The notes below the pieces were generated by a model, which was given only the letters and a program-made list of their open reading frames with translations, made no database searches and was not told where the DNA came from. From assembly GCA_034359265.1 (NCBI GenBank), contig CP136898.1, positions 35,115,501 to 35,179,500 on the forward strand: a stretch of DNA of 64,000 bases, in the 5' to 3' direction. The translations under genes and the position numbers were made by a program. Within the stretch, counting starts at the first letter, position 1. The number at the start of each line of letters is the position of its first letter. This DNA is from Canna indica (taxonomy: Eukaryota; Streptophyta; Magnoliopsida; Zingiberales; Cannaceae). Of this stretch, positions 23,727 through 35,456 are shown one piece after another.

Positions 23727-26700
23727 GATGATGACAAACATCCTTGAGAAAATATATCATTAAAGCATATAAGGATATCAACTAAGGGATTTCTCCCCCT
23801 ATCAACATGCATATGTATGAGATAAACTCACCTTACATATATGCATGGATTTCCTATTATTTTCCTCCACTTTTTATCCCCCTTTTTCTTATACTTTATT
23901 CCATGATTTTCTCCCCCTTTTGACCTATATTTTCTCTCTATTTACCTATATATTTCTCCCCCTTTTTCTTATACTTCTCTCCCCCTTTTGACATCAATCA
24001 AAAAAGGCAAGAAAGTCTATCTACTCAAAGGGATGAGAACCTAGTTAGGTTTTCATGAAGTTGAGACTCTAAGAGTATTTTCCATGAAACATGAAAATCT
24101 CAACCAAAGGATGGAAAACAAGTGTTTAACATGAAACTTAATTTATACATGAAAGAAATTGATAGATACAATACAAGACTAAATCATGTATATTCTCATA
24201 TGGCATTTTTAGATTTCATTCAAACTTTCAAAATACATGGATATAGTCAGTTAAATCATGTATATCAAGTTTGAATTGAAACTAATGTCATTTGATCTAA
24301 ATATGAACTTACCATGTTTTCATTTGAAATAAGCATGAAAACTATGAAAATACTAAGTTTCAAGATTTGTTATCTACTCATGTTTTCTCATATTTATGCA
24401 TCTAGACATTAAACACGAGAGAATCTAAGTCCATGAATTAAGTTTGGACTTAAGATGAAATTTTTAAGTTTCTTTGTTGACTTAGGTCAACCTATACCTT
24501 AAGTTTTCAGAAATCAAATTTTTAAATCCATTCAAAATCAGATTCCTATTTTAGATGAAAAATTTTTTATACCAATTGTTGGATGAAAATTTTGATACCA
24601 ATTATTGAATAGTCATTTGAAATGCATGTCTCAAGTTTGAACTCAAAATGGATTTTCTAAGTTCATTTTTCATCCTATATTATTTTCAAATAAACAAATG
24701 GATCCTAGCTATCATCCAAAATATCAAAATCATTCCTAGAAATAATTTTACTCATGAAAATGTGTGAATGATATTAGAATTAGAATCCAAATGGTGTACA
24801 TGAGTTTTTATTGAAGTTTTTTGAAGAAAAATCAAAGTATAGAAAGATTGATATTTCAATTAAGGATGATACTTTGAGTTTTGAAATTCAACTTCAAAAA
24901 TTCATTATAAATTAGAAATCTGATGAAATAATTTGAAATTTTTACTTAAGAAACTAGATTTTTCAATGAAGGTGTAGCTTCAAGAATCATCTCAAAATTA
25001 ATTTTTTATATATCTCTAGAAATAACTGAAATTACTACCAAATGTAGTTTGAATTAGTATTTTTGTAATTTTCAATTATTATTAAAACTTGTTCAATTTT
25101 CATTCAAACTTTCATGACATCACATGATGGTCATGTTAAGAGTATATGTCAAGTTAAAAATGAAAATTATGTCCTTAAGTCAAGATATCAACCTAGCATG
25201 ATTTCATTCAAGACTAAGATAGTTTTCATGAAACTTGCTAAGTTTCAATCTTAACATTTACTCATGATTTTTCAAGTTTATATCTATGGATACCTAACAT
25301 GAGTAAATCTAAACATGTTTCTCAAATATGGATCATCAATGAGACCTTTAAGTCAACTTGTTGACTTGGGTCAACATGGTTCAAAAAGAGGTTTGCATGA
25401 GTTAACCTCAATTGTCATTTTATCCATATTCATAAGAATTTTTCATTCTAACTGCATGGAAACATGGCATACATATTCCTAAATATGTTATATGACGATT
25501 TGGACTTAAAATCAAATGTCCAAGTCAATTGATACCGATTGTGGTTTGTTGACTTGAGTCAAATTTTTCAAGCTTAAGTCCCCTAAAGTGATATAGATAT
25601 CACATTGTTCATCTAGACATGAATTTTCAATTTTAACTTTCTAGACTTATGTGATATGTGTATCTAAACATGTTTTTTTGATGTTTACTCAAACTAAGGT
25701 CTCTAATAAGAAATATCAAACTAGCCCAATTTCATTCAATGAAAATTGCCTAGTTATCATGAAATTGTCTACTTATGAAAATTCAAATATTTAGCATGCA
25801 AAGACAATCATGAGTATATAGAGACATCGTTAAAATGAAAATTCAATTATTTTTACTAAGATTTGCAAAATCAAATTCATACCTATTTCTTGAATATTTG
25901 CCCAACTTTTCATATCCTTTTTCATTTTATTTTAGATAGCATAGCTTTCAATTCTTAACTTGCAAGTATAATTCATTAGTATCATAATGAAATAAAATGA
26001 TTACTAGCAAGCTAATATACTAAATAGCACAAGTTCAATACAAAGTTTCAACTAAAAACCTTAACCTATGCTAGATAGTTAAGATTCATTTTTAAGAGAA
26101 TTTTCACTAAGATATCAAAATGAATCTAAGAGATCTTAGAATATGGCATATTTGAAGAGTAAGATATCTACCCATATTAAACTAGTTTGGACTTACAAGA
26201 ATGTCTCTAGAGTCAACCTAGAGCAAGTTTCATTCAATGAAATTTGCCTAAGTGCTAAAATTCTACCTACTCATGAAAATTCAAAGATTTTAACATGCAG
26301 ATCTAATCATGAGTATAGAGAAATACTTTAAGCTTAAGCATGAGGTATAACACTAAGATTTTGAATTTTCAAAGTTATACCCTATTCATGATGATTAAGT
26401 CAAACTAATCTTTTTCTTCCTACTTAGCCTTCCCAAAATCTTATAACTTGCAAGTATACTTCTTAAGTAGACAATGAAATTATATCTACATGCAAGCTAT
26501 CAAACTAAATAGTGAAGAGAAAAATTAAGTATCATTTATCAAATTCCACTTCACTAAATATCATGGATTCATTTTCAAAGAATTTTTCATGAAAACAAAT
26601 GAATCAAGAGATCTCAAAATAAGAAATTTTAAAAAATAAGATCTCCAACCCTTTCTATTGGTTGAAAATCGAAAGCCACAAGTAGTCTACGATTTAGAAC

Positions 26701-26981
26701 CGCAAGGTCGCTTAGGCCCATTACAGGCCACTTAGGTCTCCGATGAGACCGGGAAATCAAAAATCAAAAATGTTTTTGAAAGATGTTAAGAGCGGGGAAA
26801 ATCAATCAATTTTAGGCATGTATCATACCTCCAACTATAATTTAATCAAGAGAGTATAGAAGATGATACCAAAGTACTTTTGATGCCACCTTTACCATAG
26901 GCATCTAGATGACTTCAAGTTGCAACTTTGAAATGGTTCAATCTTTGAATCCTCAAACAACTTCAATCAACCACCTTCATC
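23727..26981 (-). other. Conserved non-coding tract of TR-GAG-1 with long degenerate repeats
   Basis: AT-rich DNA between gag and the polypurine tract without coding potential (the 62-codon ORF at 26143 has no support). It holds diverged tandem copies with a period of about 0.88 kb. For example, 24190-24495 aligns with 25090-25375 in the same motif order, both ending in a TTGACTTRGGTCAAC palindrome. Further partial copies, ACTCATGAAAATTCAAA...CATGAGTATA, occur near 25770 and 26270. The counterpart in TR-GAG-2 is 39686-42660. Confidence 0.7.
26635..26755 (-). other. Conserved hairpin block downstream of gag (TR-GAG-1)
   Basis: A GC-richer block about 230 bases after the gag stop. On the minus strand it starts with a perfect hairpin, GGTCTC-ATCG-GAGACC (26750-26735), followed by CCTAAGTGGCCTGTAATGGG and TTGGAGATCTT at its end. 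It aligns clearly with 39913-40030 in TR-GAG-2, where the loop is TTCG. Confidence 0.65.
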
Positions 26982-28409
26982 TCACCCTTGTGTGATAGCT
27001 CCCCCTACAAAAGAATATGAGACTTTTGGTACCCAAATGATTTTGGGTCCTTCGGGGTGAGTTGGCCTAGGACTCCAAAGTGTCTTAACTACACTTGGAT
27101 TTTTTTTAAATACACAATCAACAATAGCATGGCAAAAAATACCACAACAAAAACAATGTCCATTGAATTTCTTTTTATTTATGCTATGGACATTTGATCT
27201 ATCATTTGAATGCTTGATATGTGAGACATGATAAATATGAGCATTCTTAGATGAAATATTTTTATTTGGAACATGAGGTTTAAAGGTAGAATGTCTAACA
27301 TGAGATTCAACATTAGCATGAACGTTCATTTTACTAAAATTCTTAAATGAGGAAATAGTTTTCATTTCATTCACTTTCTTGTTTAGGTTTAGAACCTCAT
27401 TTTTCAAATCAATCATTGAGTTATGTAAACCATGAATTTGAGATTTCAACATATAATTTACCTTTTTGATTTTTGAGTTTTCATTTTTCAAGGACTCATT
27501 CTCAATTTTGAAATCATTCTTCAATTTTTCATTTTTAAGTTTTAAGTCCTTAAGCTCAAGTTTCAACATATCATGACAATGATCAAATGAGCTAGATTTT
27601 AATTTCTCATTTTCTAATTCTAGACCATGCACATGTGAACTAAGTCTAGAATTCTCATTTTTGATCATTTTGTTTTCCTTATCTTTTCTAACAAGCAAGG
27701 CATACATGCTTTTATATTCATTCATTAATTCATCATAAAGAACATCATGAGAACTAGATGAATTAATACTACCATTTTTGTTATCATGACTAGAGGAAGA
27801 ACATACCTCCTCATCAACGTTCATGATGTTGACTTCGTGATCATGGTGTGAGGATGCTTCACTTCATGCACGTGAGTGGGTGGAAGCATTTGACCTCCTT
27901 CTTACCTTGCTCTTCATACTAGGGCAATTATTTTTCACGTGCCCTTTCTCATTGCATAGGTGACATATCACCTTTCTCTTCCGACTCTTAGTGCTCCTAT
28001 GACTGGAGACACTATGGGCTTCAAAAACCATGTTAGTATTTGGTGGATGACAATTGTCATCACTCCCCTCATCAAATGTTTTGAGCTCTTCGGTTTTTGC
28101 ATAATTATAAAGCATATTTAAAGTAGCCCAAATATCGAAAGCGGAAGTGCAATGCATGATCTTTTCAAAAATCTTATCATCCAAAGAACAAAATAAGCAA
28201 TTTGTAGCTTTAGCATTTAACTCAAACATGCTAATTTGTTCTTGGGTCCATGCATTCATATTTTCCTTAGGTTCTATATATTTTGACTTAACCATATTAA
28301 AAACACCTAAACCTTGAGTCTTTAAGAATGTATACATTCTTCCTTTCCAAAAACCAAAGTTTAATTCATCGAACCTAGGAGGTGAAGACGCTACACTCTC
28401 TAAAGCCAT
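26982..28409 (-). pseudogene. TR-GAG-1 gag, one in-frame stop
   Basis: Copia-type capsid protein. It starts MALESVASSPPRFDELNFGFWKGRM at 28409 (DUF4219/UBN2-type domain, with FDIWATLNMLYNYAKTEE). A first zinc knuckle is CHLCNEKGHVKNNC (C-x2-C-x4-H-x4-C). A TGA at 27864-27866 follows HSRA; the same frame then continues to 26982. The second half is a long Lys/Glu/Asn/Leu coiled coil (about 27750-27340), then a second knuckle CFCCGIFCHAIVDC (near 27165-27120) and GPKIIWVPK. In complete copia polyproteins that last motif precedes the protease-integrase part; here the frame stops 15 codons later, as in TR-GAG-2. Confidence 0.88.
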
Positions 28410-28460
28410 TTTTAGATCGAGACGAATTGTAGAAGGGATGGTTAAATCACAATCTACGAC

Positions 28461-28474
28461 CCACTCTGATACCA
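28461..28474 (-). other. Primer-binding site of TR-GAG-1
   Basis: Minus strand TGGTATCAGAGTGG, complementary to the 3' end of initiator-Met tRNA, four bases after the LTR end at 28479. Confidence 0.9.
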
Positions 28475-28478
28475 ATTA

Positions 28479-29992
28479 TGGGCGAAATGGCGACACTAGA
28501 GGGGGGGTGAATAGTATGTTTACTAATTCTATTAGCCTAAATTCAATTTTAATTATTTACTTAACTCGATTAGGCAATGCCTACTCCAATGAATATAAAT
28601 CAAAGCAAACACAAATGATTTGTAGTGGTTCGGCCCCAATGCCTACTCCATTACCCAAGCACCCCGCTTAGGATTTTCAAACTAGTTTTACTAGATTAAT
28701 TTGAGTTTTCCTTACAACGAGGACTTTTCACCGGAAAAGTCTCTGCTCTCCAACCAAAGGCACTTCCACACCCGGAAGTATCCCGCCTTCCTACCGAGAG
28801 CACTTTCCCACCTCAACCTAAGGGACAACTAGAACTAATCCTAGTAACAACTAAGTTTACACAAGTGGCTTTACTCTTATACCAAGATACCACTTCACAC
28901 ACAAGACCTAATAACCTAGGTCTTACACAAACCCAAATAAACAGATACAAATAATAGTTAATATACAATTGAAAAGAGCTTGAAATGAAACCAAGCAATC
29001 GTGCTCTTTTCCAATCCTTCAATCCTTCAACTCGTCAAGAGTGGAGTGCTCGATTCACTTCCCGAGTTGAGGTAGCAGCTTGTTCGCTTGAAGAAAATGT
29101 CGCGAACACAGAAGCAGCGCAAGCTATTTGGAAGGCCTCAAATCTTCCTCTTAGAATGCTCAATAATGGCTTTAGAAGTCAAGGACGAAGTGTTAAATGA
29201 ATCATATCAGCATATATTTATACCTTGCTGAAGAAACAGTAGCTCAACGGATAGTTTTCTACCCATTGCAGATTGCCGGTCGAAGCGCCGGTAGAAGCAT
29301 CAATCGACCGATCATTCGATCGCTGCTATTTTCCTGTGGTCGGTTGATCGACGGGTCGATCGCCAAACGCAGATCACGTGATCCGCAATCTTCGGTCGAC
29401 CCGTCAATCAAACGACGCGATCCGCTGCTCTTTATCCATTTCAAGCCTCTGTCGGTCGACCAACCAGTTGACCAAAGTAGCCACTGCCTGTTTTAGGCCG
29501 TGTTCGGTCGACCGTCCGGTAGACCGACAAGGCTACTGCCTTTTACCTTACCCTATTCGGTCGACCGCCCGGTCAACCGAACATAGGCTGAGTTTATTTT
29601 CTCAGTCGATTTTCTTTCGCGCTTCGTTTCCGGGTTCTGGTTTTCAACGAGCATCTTCTTGGAGAGCTTTTGACTTGATCTTTGGACTCATCCAAGCGAC
29701 TTTGGTGCACTCATCGATCGTTGAGAAACTTCCACAATGAACCCGAGCGCGACGATCAATGTCCTTTCGATTTCCGATTTCTTCCTATTTATACGATCGA
29801 GGATATCGAACGCTAATTGATATGGAACCTGAAAGATATTCTCAATAAAATCATTAGTCTCATATTTGTTATCATCAAAACCGAGATTAAGGCTAAGGTT
29901 GAAAACCTAAAGCCAACAATCTCCCCCTTTTTGTTATCATCAAAAGTATCAAAACCGAGATTAAGCCTAAGGTTGAAAACTTAAAGCCAACA
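28479..29992 (-). repeat. 5' LTR of TR-GAG-1 with 74-bp head duplication
   Basis: The LTR proper is 28479-29918. Outside it, 29919-29992 holds a polypurine-like ATCTCCCCCTTTTT (plus strand) and a second copy of the terminal 50-60 bp of the LTR. The target duplication GTTTA lies outside this second copy, so it was part of the DNA that integrated. Compared with the 3' LTR, about 55 bp near 28577 are deleted. Confidence 0.85.
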
Positions 29993-31214
29993 GTTTACAC
30001 CTAAATTAAGGAAATTTATTAGTAGGCCAACATGTGTAAAATTTAAAACAAATAATTTCTACATGAACCGTATGGTTATACGGGTATATTTGCACTTAAA
30101 AGTATATGTCCCTAACCTTTATCGACAAGCAACTAAATCCCTTAGTCTCCCCACAATTCCCAGCTCACCCAAGATTAAGGCTTATGGGAATTCAAGCACA
30201 TGTACAGGAAGCCAGCGACAACCCAACTCATAATGCTTGAGCGGCAATTTAAACCAAATAAAGAGGGTACAGTGGCAATCTATGAATGAAATCTATCAAC
30301 AATTCATGAGGAAGATAAATAAATCCATGAAGAAGATCTCTTGCACAAGAGGCCGGCGGCAGCCCCAATTCACCGTGCTTGAGCTGTGAATTAAATTCAA
30401 GAAAAAGGCAAGTTTCATACAAACATTAACCATAGCGATGAGGAATAAAAGATGAAATAATTTATGAAGGGATTATGTCGATAATTCATGAGGGAGATGA
30501 TTTAATTTGTGAAGCAAATCTATTGCACAGGAGGCCGGTGGCAGCCCAACAAATCTGATGGAAAACTCGCAGCCACACCACCAAAATCCATTCATACAAT
30601 CCGGAATTAAAAAGTCATCAAGGAAACCACAAATCGAATCATAATCCAGTGGATCCGCAAAAATACGGCAGGGAATTCTTCAAGAAAAGGGTGGCTATTT
30701 GGGGTTAAGGAACAAGGGGAAAGAAGTCTAATTACTCACCTTTTTGCAATGAAAAGAAAAGGAAAAGTGCTATTGAAGTCCCCCGACGCCCGGCTCTGAC
30801 GAACTCGACAACTCCGGCTACTGACCGCCCTCTCTCACTTGCGTCGCCGCTGCCCCCCTACGGATGTCGAGTGCTGTGCGGCGCCCCCAGTAGCACAGCC
30901 CAACTTAAATAGATTGGGGTTTATTTTTAAACCCCAATTTACCCTTTTGTCCCTCTCTCAACCCTCGACTTACTAGACTCATTAAAAATTCATCTTAACT
31001 CCGATTCGACTTCCCGTCGAACCGTTGGACTCAAATCGAGCTCTACTATCATTATGACATGATAAATTTCATAAATAAAATTCATAAAATTGCTAAGAAA
31101 TATTTTATGCTAGATCTTACCCAATTTCGTCCTGAGAACTCCGCGCTTAATTAAGATCCACGTTTTCTTGCTGCAAAATCAAAATAATTTAGATCAATTT
31201 TTATGATTATAACA

Positions 31215-33943
31215 ATCGTGAAGATAGAGTTTAGGTTTAGGGTGTCTAGCATGTGTTGTAAATCCTCTTTTATGATGCAAAACCCAAAACCCAAAACCCG
31301 AACTCCAAAACATGAAAACTCAGAAAATCAAAAACGGCCCTGAAAAACACTAGCCAAGGGAGCTCCTTGGAGGGCTATATGACTTAGACATTTTCTTGGC
31401 ACCAAAATTTCTGATAATTGTTCCTTAGATAAAAACTAGTAAACAACATATTTTTAAAGATTTTTTGGAAGCTTTTAACCTATGCATATTTCACCCGGGA
31501 GATTATTAAATTTTCGATTTTCGGAAATTTGGACTAGACCCCAAAAATTAGATTTTGATTCTTAAGGATTTTAATTTTTTAGATATTTTTATTGAATCCA
31601 AATGGTGGGTAATTCTTATATAACATATATGTTTTAAAGTTTTTTTACTTAAAGTTAAGAAATATTATATAGGAAGACTTAGCGAAGATAGAACCCAGAA
31701 ACGAACAAAAATCAGCAAACTGCCTTGATTTCCAGGGTTCGGTCGCTGGGCCGGTCGACTGGAATAGCCCTAGAATCCACAGTGGGCTCCGATCGATGAT
31801 CTGATCACTCGGTCAGTTGATCGGCCTTCGACCTAGCGGCGCCAACGAGCATTTTTCTGCCCGTTGGGATCGCTTCTAAAGCCATTTCTCTTGATGGCTT
31901 ATAAATAGGAAGCCATGAGAGTCTTCCTTGATGATTTTGACACTTCCTTGAGCCATCTTTCATCAATCTAAAGATTTCTTTCAACCATCTTTGCAAGAAC
32001 CCTAGTTTTAATCTCAACTCCTTGATTTTGCCTTCAAGCTTTAATCGATTCATCATTGAGGCATCAAGAAGAACTAAGACTCTTGTTTGGAGCAAAGTAT
32101 TTGTTGCATTATTTATTTTCTCCATTGTTTGTGTATTTTGTTGTTATTTACATTCTATTTGAGCTTGTGTAAATTTAGGTTGCTAGGTTTGTTAGATTGG
32201 GTGGTAGCCTTTGTTGGGATGTGAAGAAGAAGCACAGCGAAAAAAATGATTTAAAAATTCAAAACAATCCTAAACCAGCGATCAACTTTAGCAATCTTTA
32301 AGGAATTCAATCAACGAGTAGGAGGAGAAGATATGTGTTATACCGCGGATGGTATGACTGCTCCTATCACCATTTCAAGACGCACACGTACACATCCTCC
32401 AAGAAAAGTCCACACCAAGCGCCTCGCAATGAAGGGGCAGCGAACACCGGGATTCATTGTGGCTCAACGGAGAGGCCATCTCAACATTGAAACGCACCAA
32501 GATGAAGCCGACGCTTCCACCGAGAACCGAGCACCAAAAGAGAGGAAGAGGGGATGAGAAAACCACGGAACGAAGAGGAAGATGAAGGAATACCTCGTTG
32601 TCCTTCATGAACTCCTCCAAGAAGATGAAGGAGATGACACACCCAAGAAGAAGAGACCTTCAATTCGGCTTCGCAAACCTGGGAAGGATGAACAATATGG
32701 CTGGCCACCCATGGAGATCAAGAGGAGCTCTTTGGAATCTTTCTCTTCAAGAAACTTCTCAAGAATCCAAGCTCATGCACTTCTCCAAGATCTCCAACCA
32801 ATTTTCTTAACCCCTTTGAACGAGGTTAGACCATCTATTTATAAGGGGAGTAGTTGGCCACACATGGTAGACCCCCCCCCTTTTTAAATCCTCTCGCCAT
32901 AATTCAAATTTCTGGGGTTTGGCTCCAAAATAATAATTTATATTTAATGGATTTATAATTAATTATAAATTAATTAAATCCAACTAAATATAAACTTTAA
33001 TTTATCTCTATAAATTAAATTCTTATTGATTAGGATTTATCACGTGCCAATCCCTACAATTTAGGGATGCCATACATATTAAGATTACCAAGAAACTCCT
33101 TCCTCGCGTATTCGTTCCTATAGAAAACATCTTTCTTATCATGTCTGTAAACGAGATCCATGATCAAGTTGCAGCATGTCCATGCTAGTAGACATATAGT
33201 GCCGAATACGGACTTTATCTCATACGGTCTGTTACGAGGTTAGCCTGTTGTGTGTGACCCATTGGGCCCCACACTAAGCCAGTAGTGAGTTATGCATAAC
33301 GGAGACTCGAATCCAATAGAACGACTTCTATTTGAATCTTACGAGCCATCACTAAAACCCCTTTAGTGTGGTCGCTAGAGACTCCACTCACAAGTCAAGA
33401 TTGACGTCAAGGAACGTGTCATGACTACCCGGATAGTGTGAGGTTCAATCTATAGGGATAAAACACCCTTCAGTGATTAGTTACCATGCAACTAAGTCCC
33501 TCGGTTACAATGTCTCGACGTCGGCTAGGGTACGAAAGAAATGTCAAACCCTAATATCGATTCATATGTATTACACCCGCCAAGATGTCGTTTCAATAAT
33601 GAAACATCAAAAATATCTTCCTCACTTTCACATCTACTATGGCCAGAGATTTTTGAGTCGACACTTGCAAGGACACATAGGAAATTAAAATAGTAAAGTC
33701 AAGTTTGGAAATCCTAAGCGAGGTGCTTAGGTAGTGGAGTAGGCATTGGGGCCGAACCACTATAAATCACGGTGTTTGCATTGTTTATATTTGTGTTTGT
33801 GTTTGCCAAATTGCTTATCATTTGCTTCCGCACGTATTTAATCATTGAATTGTGAATTGCCTAAGTTATAAAAAACAATTGAATTCGATAAAATCGGAAT
33901 TGAGCTAAAAGTTTAGTAAACACACTATTCACCCCCCCCCCTC
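31215..33943 (+). repeat. 5' LTR of TR-GAG-2, truncated and disrupted
   Basis: Homology to the 3' LTR begins at GAAGATAGAGTTTAGG (31220; compare 47800) and runs to about 32213. It resumes at about 33691 (AAAGTCAAGTTTGGAAATCC) and ends in the C-run at 33943. The first ~180 bp are missing, about 210 bp in the middle are replaced by foreign sequence, and the last ~25 bp are deleted. The ORF at 31805-32125 is the antisense of LTR sequence, not a gene. Confidence 0.75.
32212..33690. mobile_element. Foreign LTR-like segment inside the TR-GAG-2 5' LTR
   Basis: Starts TGTTGGGATGTG, like a copia LTR, and is unrelated to the surrounding LTR. It replaces about 210 bp present in the other LTR. It has an AT-rich middle (32940-33060) and GA-rich ORFs (32333-32887) without recognised domains. 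No target duplication is visible, so it may be a truncated LTR or filler from repair. Confidence 0.4.
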
Positions 33944-33950
33944 ATCAGAG
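33944..33950 (+). other. Remnant of TR-GAG-2 primer-binding site
   Basis: Only ATCAGAG remains of TGGTATCAGAG, fused to the C-run of the LTR. The following TTGATGGTAGATTG aligns with the sequence after the intact site in TR-GAG-1. The deletion took the LTR end and the 5' half of the site. Confidence 0.7.
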
Positions 33951-34727
33951 TTGATGGTAGATTGAGATTTCACCGTCTCCTCTATATCTTGCCTCGATCC
34001 AAAAAATGGGGTTAGAGAGTGCAACGTCTATGCCTCCTAGGTTCGATGAATCGAACTTTGGTCTTTGGAAGTCTAGGATGTACACCTTCTTAAAGACTAG
34101 AGGTTTTGGTGTTTATAACATGTTGAAATTAGAATCCATTGAACCTAAGGTTGACATGCATGATTATAGTGAGCTTGACAAGGAAAGGTTTAAATTTAAC
34201 GGAGATGCCATGAATTGCATATTTTGTGCCTTACCCAATAACGTCTTTGAAAAATTCATGCATTGTTCTATGGCTTTTGATTTATGGGCTTGTTTAAATA
34301 CTTTGTATGTTTATGCCAAAACCGAAGATATTGGCACTTTTGATGAAGGTGGTGATGACAATGGTCACTCACCTACTACTAATCTTAATTTTGATGCTCA
34401 TTGTGCTTCTAGTTAAAGAAACAACTCTAAAAGCCGGAAGAGAAAAGGTAATTTGCCACTTATGCACATAAAAAAGGCATGTGAAGAAGAATTGTCTTAC
34501 CATGAAAAACAAGGCAAAGAAGAGGTCAAATGCTTCCACATTATCATCTTACTCAAGTGAAGCATCCTCTTGCCATGACTATGAATCCACTTCAAAAGTT
34601 TGCCTCATGGATGCTAATGATGAGGTACACTCTTCTCCTTCTAGTCATGCTAATAATAATGATAATGCTAGCTCTATTTGTTCTCTTGACATGTCATATA
34701 ATGAGTTAATTAGTACACTACTAGAAA

Positions 34728-35021
34728 CTTGATCTTCAGCAACGGCTATCAGCAACGGCCGCTCAAGCCGTTGCTATTTGCAACGGCATTCTTACGGCCG
34801 CCCGAGCCGTTGCAGATATCTGTATCTGCAACGGCGTTCTAACGGAAAACCGAGCCGTTGCAGATTATTTTAACTATCAGCAACGGCTTTCATACGGAAA
34901 GGCAAGCCGTTGCTGATGTTTTAATTATCAGCAACGGCTTACTAACGGATAAGTGAGCCGTTGCTAATGATAACTTATGAGCAACGGCGTTCTAACGGGC
35001 GAGTGAGCCGTTGCTGATAAG
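34728..35021. repeat. CACTA-2 left subterminal repeats
   Basis: Palindromic CAGCAACGGC/GCCGTTGCTG units, homologous and inverted relative to 10820-11113 of CACTA-1. Confidence 0.85.
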
Positions 35022-35030
35022 TTTATATAG
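35022..35030 (+). promoter_or_regulatory. Predicted TATA box of CACTA-2
   Basis: TTTATATAG just inside the subterminal array, followed by a CT-rich then GCC-rich leader. Same arrangement as CACTA-1. A short AT dinucleotide run (35334-35357) follows further downstream. Confidence 0.55.
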
Positions 35031-35333
35031 GGCACGCTCTCGCGCTCGACCCTTCTTCCTCTCGCTGCTGCCGCCGCCGCTCCTGCCGACGCCTTCGCCG
35101 CTGCTGCCGACGCCGACGCCTCTCGCCGCCGCTGCCGCTGCTGCCGGTATGTTGATCGGCCGACCGGCTCTCACTATGTTTCGGCCGGAGAGGTTAAAAT
35201 CCGGCTGAAACCCTATTTCTAAGGTTTCGGCCGGCGGCGGTCGGCCAATGGCCACCGCCGGACCTTCTACAGTGGCCGGACAGTGTGTCCGGCCACTGTA
35301 CGCCGGCGCCGGAGGGTGGACTCCGGCGCCGGA

Positions 35334-35364
<31 letters not shown>

Positions 35365-35456
35365 TTGAAATTGTTAATTAATTATTTTATAATTGTTAAT
35401 TAATTGTTTAGATTAATTGTTGAATTTGTTAGATTAATTATTAGGGTTTAGATTAA

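Larger units (their letters stand above)
22215..29992 (-). mobile_element. TR-GAG-1: gag-only copia-type LTR element
   Basis: Flanked by the 5-bp duplication GTTTA (22210-22214 and 29993-29997). From the right it has a 5' LTR, an iMet primer-binding site, one gag reading frame with a single stop, about 3.2 kb of non-coding DNA, a polypurine tract and a 3' LTR. No protease, integrase, reverse transcriptase or RNase H sequence is present. It inserted into the 5' LTR of gypsy C. Gag-only plant elements are known as TR-GAGs; they depend on proteins from other elements. Confidence 0.88.
16077..31214 (-). mobile_element. Degraded Ty3/gypsy element C with nested insertions
   Basis: Read from the right: a 5' LTR of about 2.6 kb (31214 to 18556, split by two insertions), an iMet-type primer-binding site (18555-18546), a gag remnant (18363-17106), then a direct jump into the middle of a 3' LTR that ends at 16077. 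Protease, reverse transcriptase, RNase H and integrase are missing. Left and right flanks show no shared 5-bp duplication, so the two ends may come from different copies joined by deletion. Confidence 0.6.
18556..31214 (-). repeat. 5' LTR (E) of gypsy C, in three pieces
   Basis: Pieces are 18556-18900, 21168-22209 and 29998-31214, together about 2600 bp, close to the 2579 bp of LTR D. The U3 start is probably TGTTATAATC on minus at 31214. A splice-donor-like AGGTGAGT (minus, near 30734-30741) and acceptor TGTTTTCAG (minus, near 21209) match the layout of the other LTRs. A GCTGTGC/GCACAGC stem lies near 30874-30900. Each gap is closed exactly by the target duplication of an inserted element. 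ATCGT (31215-31219) may be its own target duplication, but no partner is seen at the left. Confidence 0.65.

Noticed and set aside
26640..26755. tRNA-like gene
   Set aside because: A GGTTCTAAATC word resembles a B box, but there is no cloverleaf and no A box at the right distance; the block is better explained as a conserved TR-GAG element.
30000..31000. Possible host promoter or gene 5' end
   Set aside because: It fits as the U3/R part of gypsy LTR E: it closes the LTR length and carries the shared AGGTGAGT signal.
16077..31219. Simple full-length gypsy element with matching target duplication
   Set aside because: The flanks (TGATA at left, ATCGT at right) do not match and gag runs directly into mid-LTR, so one clean insertion is not supported.
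32333..32887. GA-rich ORFs of about 75-100 codons
   Set aside because: No recognised motif, overlapping frames on both strands, and located in a foreign LTR-like segment.
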